Part shown: piece by piece, positions 10,901 to 18,815 of the stretch
Numbering within the stretch: position 1 is the first letter of the stretch
Layout: each line of letters opens with the position of its first letter
Assembly: GCF_000737705.1 (NCBI RefSeq)
Contig: NZ_JPRH01000005.1
Coordinates: 186,001-250,000 of the forward strand
Length of the DNA: 64,000 bases
Reading direction: 5' to 3'
Source: Chryseobacterium soli
Lineage (GTDB): Bacteria > Bacteroidota > Bacteroidia > Flavobacteriales > Weeksellaceae
Position numbers and translations under genes: made by a program
Notes under the pieces: model-generated
The model's database searches: none
What the model was told of the DNA's origin: nothing
What the model saw: the letters and a program-made list of their open reading frames with translations, nothing else

Positions 10901-11617
10901 TTCAGTTTTGCGCCTTCTATTTCTAAAAAAAGCTGGCTGAATCTGCAGCATCAGTTTCAACTGACTTTTGAAGATAATAAAATCCAAAGAAACGGCGACC
11001 GGTTTGTGGACCAGTCACCGGACGTAAGACCTGAAGTTTTCAAAAGCCAGCAGTTTGCAGGAGCCAATTATACTTTCAGCTTTAAAAATATGGATAACAA
11101 GGCTTTCCCAACATTAGGGATGGAACTTTTAGTGAATGCTAACTGGAAAACGAATGTATCCAATTTCGATAAAAACTTTTTGGCACTAAACGGAACCCTT
11201 ACCATAGACCACAGAATTGACAAAAGAGGACTATTCGTTTTTGCCAATTCAAGTAATGGAATGTGGATCAACAATAATAATTTTGAATTCTATCAGGCGG
11301 CAGCTATCGGTGGCAACAACGGTATGAGAGCTTTTAGAAATGACCGTTTTTCAGGAAGATCTTATTTTACAAATAATTCTGAAGTCCGTTGGGACTTCGG
11401 CAGAGTGCGGAACAATATCGTCCCTGCCAATATGGGAGTCCTGGTAGGCTATGATTTCGGACGTGTCTGGAACAATGGTGAAGATTCTAAAAAATGGCAC
11501 CAGTCTGTAGGGGCAGGATTCTGGCTAAGTATTGTAGATATGTTTTCAGCAAGGCTGAATTATTTCTATGGTTCTGATGGCGGAAGAATTTCAGCCGGCG
11601 TAGGTATGAATTTTTAA
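7901..11617 (+). CDS. Lipoprotein fusing metallophosphoesterase, kinase-like region and outer-membrane beta-barrel
   Basis: 1238 residues. The N-terminus has a signal ending at lipobox LYSC (C28). Residues 50-340 form a calcineurin-like phosphoesterase with the full metal set: D60 (GDAG), D94 (GDNIY), N136-H137 (GNHDW), H233-H234 (HHP) and H310/H312 (GHDH). Residues about 440-720 carry kinase-like motifs: K477/K478 after YVMR-type strand FVMRGVKK, E562-E563-R564-F565, D616-W617-D618-R619-H620 and R642-D643-R644-D645, laid out as in HipA/CotH-type atypical kinases. From about residue 890 to the end is a BamA/surface-antigen-like barrel ending in aromatic-terminal strand GVGMNF. The phosphatase and barrel calls are firm. 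The kinase-like reading is my inference; the usual catalytic-loop Asn is replaced by Gln623. Confidence 0.85.
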   Translation: MNLSLKTDLKKISILLKAALSAGALYSCATYNVKKGKNLFEVKNSDIKSGNDFKIFLVGDAGNADEAQAKHTLNYIKSKLDSADENSMLLFLGDNIYPSGMPEKSDKDYPSAKEKLDNQLAITKNFKGKTLVIPGNHDWYYGLDGLKAQENYVKEYLNDKKAFLPKNSCPIDDINLTKDIKLIVIDSEWALVNWDQYPGINKNCSIKTREDLFEEFKDLVNKNQDKRIIVALHHPIISSGVHAGFNSAKSHLYPLKSKVPVPGVASLINVLRNSSGASMEDINNQHYADLANRIKSIVQDKDNIIFVSGHDHNLQYHEERNIRQIISGAGSKTDPATIAEKTDFSYGGSGFAVLNLRKDKSSDIEYFSTKDNKLEKLTQISVISKPDVFINNFPNTFPSTFTSTVYPVELTQKGKIYRWLWGEHYRKYYGIPIEAQTANLSEINGGFTPFREGGGNQSNSLRLKAQDGQEFVMRGVKKSAVRFLNNMAFKKSTFGNELNNTFPEKFLLDFYTTDHPFTPFSVGNMADKLNIFHSNPKLYYIPKQYALGDYNQNYGDEMYMIEERFSSDPKTLESLEHAKDILSTDDVLKNFTKNNKYAVDQESYIRARIFDMLIGDWDRHSDQWKWAEYKDGDKVVYKPIPRDRDQAFSKYDGAAFKIIMNVPAIRHMKTFKDDIKNVKWMNMEPYPLDLVFLKGSTQEEWIAQAKYIQEHLTDNDIDEAFSNLPKEVKDETIADIQRKLKSRKIKLQDYASRYYDVLQEKVPLAGTVNPDKFVITKNGHSVTVQQYALDKNKENLELVFEKTYDDSKTKELWIYGLEDDDIYEVLGDGRPKMNIRLIGGYNHDTYTVADGKKVKIYDFKSQKNTYHAGTAAKKISDDYDINTYNYKHPKYNFFAGYPNADYNPDDGVILGVLANYTVNNFIRDPYTQKHSLKANFYTATGGFSLVYKGIFKKAISGWDFNLDAAYTTPHFSQNFFGLSNESPYDKENTEREYNRARISKFSFAPSISKKSWLNLQHQFQLTFEDNKIQRNGDRFVDQSPDVRPEVFKSQQFAGANYTFSFKNMDNKAFPTLGMELLVNANWKTNVSNFDKNFLALNGTLTIDHRIDKRGLFVFANSSNGMWINNNNFEFYQAAAIGGNNGMRAFRNDRFSGRSYFTNNSEVRWDFGRVRNNIVPANMGVLVGYDFGRVWNNGEDSKKWHQSVGAGFWLSIVDMFSARLNYFYGSDGGRISAGVGMNF

Positions 11618-11665
11618 GATTGGTCGTGACGGTATTTTACCTCACACCATAGTTCAAACATATAA

Positions 11666-11698
11666 TAATCCCCACAAAAACTTATTTTGTGGGGATTA
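11666..11698. terminator. Bidirectional terminator between convergent genes
   Basis: A perfect 14-bp stem (arms 11666-11679 and 11685-11698, core ATCCCCACAAAA) with a 5-nt loop. Short T-runs on both sides suit termination of both the phosphatase gene and the minus-strand propeller gene. Confidence 0.85.
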
Positions 11699-11702
11699 TA
11701 TT

Positions 11703-12572
11703 TTAAAAGGAAAATTTATAAACGTTTCCGCCGGTCTCCTTATCTTTTTCATCAGCAATCAACAGGGTTTTATTATCAAGAAAAACAACTCCTTCTTTTT
11801 GCGAATTATGATCTAACGGGATTTTCTGGATTTTTACCTTGCTAAAATCATTTGCTGTAAATCCGGAAAGCACCTGAATATTTTTATGATTCAACAGGAC
11901 AATACGATCTTTCGTACTGTTGATAGAAGCAGATGTAATAGCCGCATCGCTGTATTTGCCGTCAAGCTTTAAAGTAGCAATCAATTTAGCCTCAAAATCT
12001 CCTTCTTTATTAGGAACCTGGAAAACCAAAAAAGTCCCGTCAAATCCTTTGCTTCTGTTTTTGGTAAAGAGATAAAAATTACCATCCATTTCTATAAAAG
12101 CTTCACAGTCGTAGAGCAAGTTTGACTTTTTGGGAGGAAAATCAGTTTGCCCTTCATAATGAAATTTTGTGGTCTGTGTAACCTTTGTTGTCTTTTGAGA
12201 AGCATCTTTCAGATCTATTTTCAAAATGGCAAGATCCGTTCTATCGTTGTCATTATTTCCAAAATCACCGATATAGATATTTCCTGTAGCATCTGTAATA
12301 ATTTCTTCCCAATCCGTATTTTCAGCGTTTTCAACCAGAACATTAGCGATTAATTTTCCCTGACGATCAAGTCCGTATACTTTGTTTTTATTTCCCTGAT
12401 CTTCTATCGTCCAGATTGTTTTTTTATCTTTTGACAAAGCAATTCCGGAAACTTCCTTCAGTTTTTTAGGAAGAGCAAACTCTATTTTGAGAACTTCATC
12501 TTTAGTTGAATCCTGAGCTTTAGGGTTGCAACTCCATAAAAAGAATGCGGATAAAATAACAGTGCGCAACAT
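11703..12572 (-). CDS. Lipoprotein with predicted beta-propeller (SdiA-regulated/phytase-like fold)
   Basis: 289 residues with lipobox LWSC (C15). The repeated units (EVSGIALSKDKKTIWTIED, DATGNIYIGDFGNND, EGVVFLDNKTLLIADEKD) are propeller blades like those of SdiA-regulated or phytase-like secreted proteins, including the Asp/Asn-rich GDFGNNDN turn. No catalytic residues can be assigned. It is probably periplasmic or surface-anchored. It stands alone, with a terminator on its 3' side shared with the convergent gene. Confidence 0.7.
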   Translation of the reverse strand: MLRTVILSAFFLWSCNPKAQDSTKDEVLKIEFALPKKLKEVSGIALSKDKKTIWTIEDQGNKNKVYGLDRQGKLIANVLVENAENTDWEEIITDATGNIYIGDFGNNDNDRTDLAILKIDLKDASQKTTKVTQTTKFHYEGQTDFPPKKSNLLYDCEAFIEMDGNFYLFTKNRSKGFDGTFLVFQVPNKEGDFEAKLIATLKLDGKYSDAAITSASINSTKDRIVLLNHKNIQVLSGFTANDFSKVKIQKIPLDHNSQKEGVVFLDNKTLLIADEKDKETGGNVYKFSF

Positions 12573-12668
12573 ATCTATATTTTTATTTTTTTTAACTGAA
12601 CATACGGGTATCGTATATTTTTCTAAGATATCAATAATCTATAAGGTTTCGATCAGCTACTTTGTAAA

Positions 12669-13439
12669 TTAAGAAAGCAGCAGTTTAGCTTTTTCCCAAA
12701 GAACATCCATTTCTTCCAGTGATAAGTCTGCCAGCTTTACATTTTCTTCATCGGCCAGCTTTTCCATTTTCTGAAATCTTGAAATGAATTTTAAATTGGT
12801 TCTTTCTAACGCAGAATCAGGATTAATGCCGGAAATTCTGGCGTAATTAATCAACGAGAAAAATACATCACCCAATTCCTGTTCTTTTTTATCAAGATCG
12901 GTTTCTGCATGGAATTCTGCAATTTCCTCGTCTACTTTTTTCCAGGCATCCTCTGCATCATGAAACTCAAAGCCGATTCCTTTTACCTTATCCTGAATTC
13001 TGTACGCTTTCACAAGGCTTGGCAGGCTTTTGGGAACACCGCCTAAAATAGAAGTATTTCCCTCTTTCAGTTTTAGTTTTTCCCAATTCTTTTTTACTTC
13101 ATCTTCATCTTTCACTTCCGTATCTCCGTAAATGTGCGGATGGCGGAAAATCAACTTCTCATTCAGGGAATTGATCACATCTGCAATATCAAAACTGTTT
13201 TTCTCAGAACCAATTTTAGCATAAAAAACCAGATGAAGAAGAACATCACCCAGTTCCTTTTTAATTTCAAGCAGATCATCTTTCAGAATGGCATCTGAAA
13301 GTTCATAGGTTTCCTCGAGAGTTAAATGTCGAAGCGACTGCAAGGTCTGCTTTTGATCCCAGGGACATTTTTCCCGCAGATCATCCATGATATCGAGCAA
13401 TCTTTCGAAGGCGTCTAGTTTTTCCTGTTTTGTATTCAT
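12669..13439 (-). CDS. mazG: Nucleoside triphosphate pyrophosphohydrolase MazG
   Basis: House-cleaning enzyme that converts NTPs, including non-canonical ones, to NMP and PPi. I chose the ATG at 13439, giving 256 residues starting MNTKQEKLDAFERLL. The frame extends upstream to 13541, but that extension is not MazG-like and would exceed the family length of about 260. Two tandem MazG domains are visible: CPWDQKQTLQSLRHLTLEETYEL in the first half (EExxE metal motif) and DEEIAEFHAE in the second. Confidence 0.93.
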   Translation of the reverse strand: MNTKQEKLDAFERLLDIMDDLREKCPWDQKQTLQSLRHLTLEETYELSDAILKDDLLEIKKELGDVLLHLVFYAKIGSEKNSFDIADVINSLNEKLIFRHPHIYGDTEVKDEDEVKKNWEKLKLKEGNTSILGGVPKSLPSLVKAYRIQDKVKGIGFEFHDAEDAWKKVDEEIAEFHAETDLDKKEQELGDVFFSLINYARISGINPDSALERTNLKFISRFQKMEKLADEENVKLADLSLEEMDVLWEKAKLLLS

Positions 13440-13572
13440 AGGTATTGAGCGTTCAATGGGCACAAATTTAAGGTAATCTTTGTTAATTACTGTTTTTTTG
13501 TCCTGAAATCGAAGATTTGTGTTGTTGGGCAGAAGATTCAAAATACATAAGCATCTTAATACTCAGTAATAA

Positions 13573-13602
13573 CAAAAAACCTTGTCACATTCAGTGACAA
13601 GG
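13573..13602 (-). terminator. Terminator of the DUF5606 gene
   Basis: A 9-bp stem, CCTTGTCAC / GTGACAAGG, loop ATTCA; on the minus strand it is followed by a run of Ts (plus-strand A-tract 13573-13579). Confidence 0.85.
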
Positions 13603-13630
13603 CCTTTATTTTGAAATTCAGATGAATGAA

Positions 13631-14188
13631 TTATCCTTTTTTAGTGTGAGTACTTTTTGGAGCCCCTTTTGCTGCTGAAGTAGCTTTTACTTTCGGAGTT
13701 ACCGGCTTTTCTGCTTTTGGAGCTACTTTTTTAGTTGCTTCTTTTTCAAGGCTTACTTCTTCATGTGCAGGATCCAGTGTTTCAGGTTCTGCTTTTACGA
13801 AGCTTTCAGGAGTGATATATCCTGCTTTGTGCAAGATGTTATACCATTGAGCCAATTTTTTGATATCGGAAGCATATACTCTTTCTGTATCGTAGTTAGG
13901 AAGAGAAGCACCCATAAAGTCTTTCAAATCAGACTCAGAAGATTTATGAGAAATCGTTTCCTTATAATCATGATTTTTAGCAATATTTTCAAAAACTTCG
14001 AACAAAGGCACTTCTTTATCAAAAGTAAACATTGCAATATTGTCTAACAAACTAACCTGGCTAGAATTTCCAATGCTCACTTTCTTTTTTGAAGTAACAT
14101 CTTCAATAATAAACCCGTTTCTTAATTGAGAAACTAATTTGTAAAGTCCTGGTTTTCCAGAAATTGAAATTATTTTTTCTAACAACAT
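13631..14188 (-). CDS. DUF5606-family protein
   Basis: A 185-residue cytoplasmic protein. The N-terminal half starts MLLEKIISISGKPGLYKL and contains ASDIKKLAQWYNILHKAGYI, characteristic of the flavobacterial DUF5606 family of unknown function. The last 50 residues are a low-complexity Ala/Lys/Pro tail that is probably disordered. It lies just downstream of def and ruvX on the same strand, so it may share their transcript (77-bp gap). Confidence 0.85.
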   Translation of the reverse strand: MLLEKIISISGKPGLYKLVSQLRNGFIIEDVTSKKKVSIGNSSQVSLLDNIAMFTFDKEVPLFEVFENIAKNHDYKETISHKSSESDLKDFMGASLPNYDTERVYASDIKKLAQWYNILHKAGYITPESFVKAEPETLDPAHEEVSLEKEATKKVAPKAEKPVTPKVKATSAAKGAPKSTHTKKG

Positions 14189-14265
14189 AATTTTATTTTT
14201 TGTAAATTCAGCAATCCGCCTATTGCTTTTTGCCCTGTATTATTTTTTTACTTTAATGTTTATAT

Positions 14266-14838
14266 TTATTTTGGAAATCTCATTTTATAATTGATGCTTA
14301 CATCACCCTGAGAGATCTTTGTAAGTTTACCTTTTACAAGCTTCTTTTTCAATGCGCTCAAATGGTCGGTAAACAAAACCCCTTCAATATGATCGTACTC
14401 ATGCTGAATTACGCGGGCTCTAATATCGGAAAAAGTTTCTGTATGTTTTACAAAATTTTCGTCATAATATTCAATAAGGATCGTTCCTTTTCTCTTTACA
14501 TCCTCTCTTACATCAGGAATAGAAAGGCATCCTTCGTTGAATTTCCATTCTTCACCTGATTCTTCAAGAATCTGTGCATTGATGAAAACTTTTCTGAAGT
14601 CTTTCAGCTCATCCTTAATATCCTCATAATCTTCATCCTCTGCAAGAGGCGTCACATCGATTACAAACAGGCGGATATCAAGTCCAACCTGAGGTGCTGC
14701 CAGCCCAATACCGTTGGCGCTGTACATAGTATCGAACATGCTCTCTACAAGTTCTTGCAAATTGGGATAGTCTTTGTCTATATCTTTGCCTACTTTTCTC
14801 AAAACAGGATCCCCAAAGGCTCTTATCGGTAAAATCAT
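14266..14838 (-). CDS. def: Peptide deformylase
   Basis: Removes the formyl group from nascent N-termini. All three metal-site motifs are present: GIGLAAPQVG, EGCLSIP (Cys ligand) and QHEYDH (two His ligands and catalytic Glu). At 190 residues it is normal length for the bacterial enzyme. Its start overlaps the end of ruvX by 4 nt, indicating translational coupling. Confidence 0.97.
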   Translation of the reverse strand: MILPIRAFGDPVLRKVGKDIDKDYPNLQELVESMFDTMYSANGIGLAAPQVGLDIRLFVIDVTPLAEDEDYEDIKDELKDFRKVFINAQILEESGEEWKFNEGCLSIPDVREDVKRKGTILIEYYDENFVKHTETFSDIRARVIQHEYDHIEGVLFTDHLSALKKKLVKGKLTKISQGDVSINYKMRFPK

Positions 14839-15251
14839 CTTGTTCTTTGTTCTAAAAAATTCTGCAATATGATGGTTGCACTTACTCTATCTATTAATCC
14901 CTTCTCTTGTCTCTTTTTTTTGCTTTTCCCACTCTGGGAAATAAAAAACGAGGCCATTTTGGAGGTAAATCTTTCGTCAAAACGGTGGACAGGAATATCA
15001 GAAAATTCTTTTGTAAATTCTTCAATAAATTTCAAAATATCCGTTTCCACTTCGGAAATATTTCCCTTCAAATCTACAGGAAGTCCTATAACTACGCCGT
15101 CTACTTTATTCTCGCTGAAATATTTATTTAAAAATACCAGCAGCGATTTTGTTTCCACAGTATCAAGGCTGCTTGCAATAATTTGCATATCATCCGTTAC
15201 AGCGATGCCACAACGAGCCTTTCCGTAGTCTATTGCAAGGATTTGTCCCAT
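14835..15251 (-). CDS. ruvX: Putative pre-16S rRNA nuclease / Holliday junction resolvase-like protein (YqgF)
   Basis: An RNase H-fold nuclease of 138 residues, the usual YqgF length. Motifs: ILAIDYGKARCGIAVTD (first catalytic Asp), VVIGLPVDLKG and VHRFDERFTS (Glu). It forms an overlapping pair with def. A -7-like box (TAAATTTG on the minus strand, 15259-15266) sits 7 nt before the ATG. Confidence 0.93.
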   Translation of the reverse strand: MGQILAIDYGKARCGIAVTDDMQIIASSLDTVETKSLLVFLNKYFSENKVDGVVIGLPVDLKGNISEVETDILKFIEEFTKEFSDIPVHRFDERFTSKMASFFISQSGKSKKKRQEKGLIDRVSATIILQNFLEQRTR

Positions 15252-15258
15252 AAGTCTG

Positions 15259-15266
15259 CAAATTTA
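15259..15266 (-). promoter_or_regulatory. -7 box (TAAATTTG) upstream of ruvX
   Basis: The plus strand reads CAAATTTA. It matches TAnnTTTG and ends 7 nt from the ruvX start, so the leader would be nearly absent. No clear -33 TTG. Confidence 0.45.
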
Positions 15267-15366
15267 GTAAATTTTAATGATTTTATTCATAACGCAGTTT
15301 TTTTATGTAAATCATGTTTTATTCCATTATTTTTTTTATAATTTTAATCTTCCAAAAAACGAAAAT

Positions 15367-15843
15367 ATGAAGAAACTCATCCTCGTAAGACATGCAAAAA
15401 GCGATTGGCCCGAAGAAACGGAGGACTTTGACAGACCATTGGCAGACAAGGGTTTAAATGACGCCATGCATATGTCCAGGTTTATGAAAAGTAATAATAT
15501 TTCGATTGATTATCTGGTATCCAGTCCGGCGGTCCGGGCACTCCATACGTGTGAAGTTTTCAACCAGACGTATCAGCTTAATTGCATCACTGATGAGAAA
15601 CTTTATAATCCATCGGAAAGAAATTTTGAATCGGTGATCTACAGTCTGGATGACAGCCATAATTCGGTTGCTATTTTCTCTCATAACAACGGAATTTCCA
15701 ATTTTGCCAACTCTATCTCTGAGGATATCTTTCATTTCCCTACTTGCGGCGTGGCAGGTTTTGAGATCGATTGCGATTCATGGGCAGAATTTGATGGTGC
15801 CAGAAAAAAATTGTTATTCTTTTATGAACCGGGTAAAATTTAA
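15367..15843 (+). CDS. SixA-like histidine phosphatase
   Basis: A phosphoglycerate-mutase-superfamily protein of 158 residues. The N-terminus MKKLILVRHAKSDW carries the catalytic RHG-type motif (RHAKSDW is the SixA form), and SHNNGI carries the second His. The frame is open 30 codons further upstream, but that stretch is hydrophobic and unlike the family, so the ATG at 15367 is preferred. SixA of E. coli acts on phosphohistidine of phosphotransfer proteins; the substrate here is unknown. Confidence 0.88.
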   Translation: MKKLILVRHAKSDWPEETEDFDRPLADKGLNDAMHMSRFMKSNNISIDYLVSSPAVRALHTCEVFNQTYQLNCITDEKLYNPSERNFESVIYSLDDSHNSVAIFSHNNGISNFANSISEDIFHFPTCGVAGFEIDCDSWAEFDGARKKLLFFYEPGKI

Positions 15844-15881
15844 GATGATTTTCAAAGACTTCTATGCTGTCTGTTAAAATA

Positions 15882-15909
15882 AAAAGCTCCAACAAATGTT
15901 GAAGCTTTT
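15882..15909. terminator. Bidirectional terminator between sixA-like and serine hydrolase genes
   Basis: A 12-bp stem, arms AAAAGCTCCAAC and GTTGAAGCTTTT, loop AAAT. The single mismatch becomes a G-U pair in the minus-strand transcript, and T-rich tracts flank both sides. Confidence 0.75.
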
Positions 15910-15979
15910 ATTTTTTTGTTTGGCTAAAGCCATTTGATTGATGTCATATCCAAATTCTTAATATAGACTGTTTTCTTGA

Positions 15980-17521
15980 TTATTTCTTTTTCAGATCCAG
16001 GTCATCAAAATCAAAGCTGAAATCTGTAACATCTGAAATAGCTTTCAATTTTGCAGACTCTGCTTTTCCGTTTTCATCGTAATTAAAGATAATATAGGCA
16101 TCTGCATCATAGCTTCTGTCGTCCCATTTTATAATGAAAGAATTGTTTGAATAAGGAAGTAATTCTCCTTTTAATCTTGGGGAATTAGCACATGAAATCC
16201 TGTAGGTACTTCCCTGCTGAACAATTTCTACATCTCCGAACCATACATCATTATATTTTCCTGTAAACTGTTCTGCTTTAGGCTGGCTGTTCTTTTCTTT
16301 TTTAAAGGCTTCAGATTTAGCGAATGCTTCGTTTTTCTGCTTTTCATAGAATGCTTCGTTTTTAGTCATTCTCTCCCTGTAGGTTTTCAGCCAGTTTCTG
16401 TCTGCAATTCCCAGATAAGAATCTTTAACTGTATTGGTTATTGTATTAAAAGCAGCACCCGATTGCTGGTTCGTCAATACGACAATTCCTAATTTAAGAT
16501 CCGGAATTAAGGTAAACTGGGTAACAGTTCCGATCAGTCCGCCTGTGTGCTGGATCTGTTTATGGCCTTTAACGTCACTTAGGAACCAGCCCATTCCATA
16601 TCCGTAAAAACTTGTGTCATATAGATTTTTAGCTGCTATACTGCTTGGAATCTGCAGACTCCAAAGCTGCTGTACATTTTTATCTGAAACCAGTTTTTTA
16701 CCGTCTTTTGTGGTAAAATTATTCATCAGAAATTCTGCCCAGGTAGTCATATCTTTGATATTACTCATAATACCACCAGCTGCATTCGCGGTTTCATTCC
16801 AATCATGAGGAACGGCGATCGATTTTCCGTTTACAGGAGCATGAGCATCGATTTTATTGGCAATGGCTTTTGCTCTGTTGTAACTTCCGAAACTGGAGGT
16901 CATTCCTACCGGCTTCATAATTCTCTGTTCTATAAATTCTGCCCAAGTTAATCCGGAAATTCTGTGGATAACTTCTCCGGCAACAATAAACATGATGTTA
17001 TTATAATCCAATGTTGTTCTGAAAGGATTCTCCGGTTTCAGGTATCTTACGTTGTGTACGATATCATTCACGGACAGATTTCCTCCTTCAGGAAAAAACA
17101 TCAAATCGCCCTGTCCCAATCCCAATCCTGCTCTATGGGTCACCAGATCTTTAATGGTAACATTTTGTGACACATAAGGATCATACATCTGAAATTCAGG
17201 AATATATTTAGATACTTTATCATCCCAGTTCAGCTTTCCTTCATCCGCTAAAATCGCTAATGCCGTACAGGTAAAACCTTTGGAATTGGAGGCAATACCT
17301 ACCAAAGTGGTATCATCCATTGCCTGTTTAGTGGTTAAAGAACGAACGCCAAATCCTTTTGAATAGATCAGTTTACCGTCTTTTATAACTCCTACAGACA
17401 TTCCGGGAACATCAAATGTTTTTAAGGTATTCTGGATGAGCTCATCGAGTTTCTTTTCTTCCACCTGCGCAAAAGAGACCAGGGAGAAAAGAATAAAGAA
17501 CAAAGAAAAGGTTTGCCTCAT
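15980..17521 (-). CDS. Secreted class C beta-lactamase-like serine hydrolase with DUF3471 tail
   Basis: 513 residues with a Sec signal (cleavage after VSFAQ). Penicillin-recognition motifs are complete: SxxK at S78-N79-S80-K81, YxN in TLDYNN, and HTG in IQHTGG. A DUF3471 segment occupies roughly the last 120 residues, with a Lys/Glu-rich linker before it. Such proteins are esterases or D-amino-peptidases more often than true beta-lactamases, so I do not call resistance. Periplasmic; monocistronic. Confidence 0.9.
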   Translation of the reverse strand: MRQTFSLFFILFSLVSFAQVEEKKLDELIQNTLKTFDVPGMSVGVIKDGKLIYSKGFGVRSLTTKQAMDDTTLVGIASNSKGFTCTALAILADEGKLNWDDKVSKYIPEFQMYDPYVSQNVTIKDLVTHRAGLGLGQGDLMFFPEGGNLSVNDIVHNVRYLKPENPFRTTLDYNNIMFIVAGEVIHRISGLTWAEFIEQRIMKPVGMTSSFGSYNRAKAIANKIDAHAPVNGKSIAVPHDWNETANAAGGIMSNIKDMTTWAEFLMNNFTTKDGKKLVSDKNVQQLWSLQIPSSIAAKNLYDTSFYGYGMGWFLSDVKGHKQIQHTGGLIGTVTQFTLIPDLKLGIVVLTNQQSGAAFNTITNTVKDSYLGIADRNWLKTYRERMTKNEAFYEKQKNEAFAKSEAFKKEKNSQPKAEQFTGKYNDVWFGDVEIVQQGSTYRISCANSPRLKGELLPYSNNSFIIKWDDRSYDADAYIIFNYDENGKAESAKLKAISDVTDFSFDFDDLDLKKK

Positions 17522-17537
17522 TGTTTTTAAATTTTCT

Positions 17538-17545
17538 CAAAGGTA
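17538..17545 (-). promoter_or_regulatory. -7 box (TACCTTTG) of the serine hydrolase gene
   Basis: The plus strand reads CAAAGGTA, 16 nt upstream of the start codon. It matches TAnnTTTG; no clear -33. Confidence 0.4.
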
Positions 17546-17746
17546 ATGAATTCGGTATTTATTAAGTACATTTGAAATCCAACCTAACAACAAAAATATA
17601 AGTGAAGATTATTTCTATCAGGTGCAATCCAGAATATAAAGACATATCGATCCGGAAGCATTTATCATATAAACATGTACAATGTATTCATTCTTAAGGT
17701 TACCTTTTTATTTTTTGATTCTCTGTAACAAAAAATAAATCTTTCT

Positions 17747-17754
17747 TAACTTTG
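17747..17754 (+). promoter_or_regulatory. -7 box (TAACTTTG) of the YfcE-like gene
   Basis: Perfect TAnnTTTG match 13 nt before the ATG at 17768. The nearest TTG upstream (17715) is too far to be a normal -33. Confidence 0.45.
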
Positions 17755-17767
17755 CAAAAAAGTGCTG

Positions 17768-18265
17768 ATGACTAAAATACTCCTCCTCTCCGACTCCCAT
17801 TCTTATATTAACGACCGAATTTTAGACTATGCCCAGCAGGCTGATGAGATCTGGCACGGTGGAGATTTTGGAAATATGGAAGTTATTGAGCAGCTTGAAA
17901 AAATCAAGCCTTTGAGGGGGGTGTACGGAAATATTGATGAAGCCAAGATCCGTTCTGAATTCCCAGAAGTCAATCGGTTTTTGTGTGAAAATGTAGAAGT
18001 ATTAATGATTCACATCGGGGGATATCCGGGAAAGTATTCTCCTTTAGCCAAAAAAGAAATCGAGGAAAAAGCTCCTGCTTTGTTTATTTCAGGGCATTCT
18101 CACATTTTAAAAGCCATGTTTGACAAAAAGAATAATCTTCTCCACCTGAATCCCGGAGCCTGTGGAAAACAGGGATGGCATACCACGAGAACCATGATAC
18201 GCTTCGTGATCGATGGTGAAGAAATAAAGGACCTGGAAATTATTGAACTGGGACCAAAGTCTTAA
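17768..18265 (+). CDS. YfcE/MJ0936-type metallophosphoesterase
   Basis: A small (165-residue) cytoplasmic calcineurin-like phosphodiesterase. Metal-ligand motifs in order: LLSDSHS, WHGGDFGN, GVYGNID, and SGHSH, ending LNPGACG. The ATG at 17768 is preferred over GTG at 17762 because the protein then begins MTKILLLSDSH as in the family. Its stop is followed closely by the Smr gene on the same strand. Confidence 0.9.
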   Translation: MTKILLLSDSHSYINDRILDYAQQADEIWHGGDFGNMEVIEQLEKIKPLRGVYGNIDEAKIRSEFPEVNRFLCENVEVLMIHIGGYPGKYSPLAKKEIEEKAPALFISGHSHILKAMFDKKNNLLHLNPGACGKQGWHTTRTMIRFVIDGEEIKDLEIIELGPKS

Positions 18266-18302
18266 TTATAATCTATTACAGCATATCTATACACTATATT
18301 AC

Positions 18303-18797
18303 ATGAAGATTGGAGATAAAGTTTCAGCATTGGATGAAGATTTAAGCGGAGTGGTGACTTCGGTTAATGGAAATATTGTAGTTTTTAAAGATGAATATGG
18401 TTTCACCTATCAATATCCAAAAGAAAAGCTGGTTCCGAAAAATCCATCTTTGTATGAAAACATACCTATCGTAAAAAAAGCTGAACCTCAAAAAAATACT
18501 TCAAAAAAGCATCAAAAGAATGGTCTTGTTTTGGATCTTCATTTTCATAACTTAGTTAAAAATCCACAGGATTATGACAGCTACGAAAGACTTTTCCTCC
18601 AAAAAGAAAAACTGATGGAAATTTTACAGTTTTGCAGAAAACACAATCTGAAACGTCTCGAGATTGTTCATGGAATTGGAGACGGCATTCTTCAGAAAAT
18701 GGTGCTGGATGTTTTGGAAAGCCAGAGAGGATTGGATTTTTATAACAAGGAAATACTTCACCATCAATCAGGTGCTGTTATGGTAGAATTTCACTAA
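18303..18797 (+). CDS. Smr-domain protein
   Basis: A 164-residue protein. The N-terminal segment MKIGDKVSALDEDLSGVV is an SH3-like beta fold. A Lys-rich linker follows, then a C-terminal Smr domain at about 75-164 with the DLHFHNL entry motif and HGIGDG loop typical of MutS2-type nucleases. Bacteroidota Smr proteins of this layout (DUF2027-like) are common, but their target is uncertain. I chose the ATG at 18303; the upstream in-frame stretch overlaps the preceding gene. Confidence 0.85.
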   Translation: MKIGDKVSALDEDLSGVVTSVNGNIVVFKDEYGFTYQYPKEKLVPKNPSLYENIPIVKKAEPQKNTSKKHQKNGLVLDLHFHNLVKNPQDYDSYERLFLQKEKLMEILQFCRKHNLKRLEIVHGIGDGILQKMVLDVLESQRGLDFYNKEILHHQSGAVMVEFH

Positions 18798-18802
18798 ATT
18801 TG
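18795..18802 (+). promoter_or_regulatory. -7 box (TAAATTTG) overlapping the smr stop codon
   Basis: Matches TAnnTTTG and ends 13 nt before the DUF3822 ATG, suggesting that gene has its own promoter. Confidence 0.4.
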
Positions 18803-18815
18803 CATTAATTGAAAT

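Noticed and set aside
6678..11617. Calling this a complete anti-phage island
   Set aside because: No cyclase, restriction, toxin or mobility genes nearby; only one effector-like domain is seen, in what looks like core chromosome.
14869..15228. 119-codon plus-strand frame across ruvX
   Set aside because: Complement of a clear RuvX coding sequence.
15980..17521. Beta-lactam resistance gene
   Set aside because: SxxK/YxN/HTG motifs are shared by esterases and peptidases, and the DUF3471 tail argues for a non-lactamase member.
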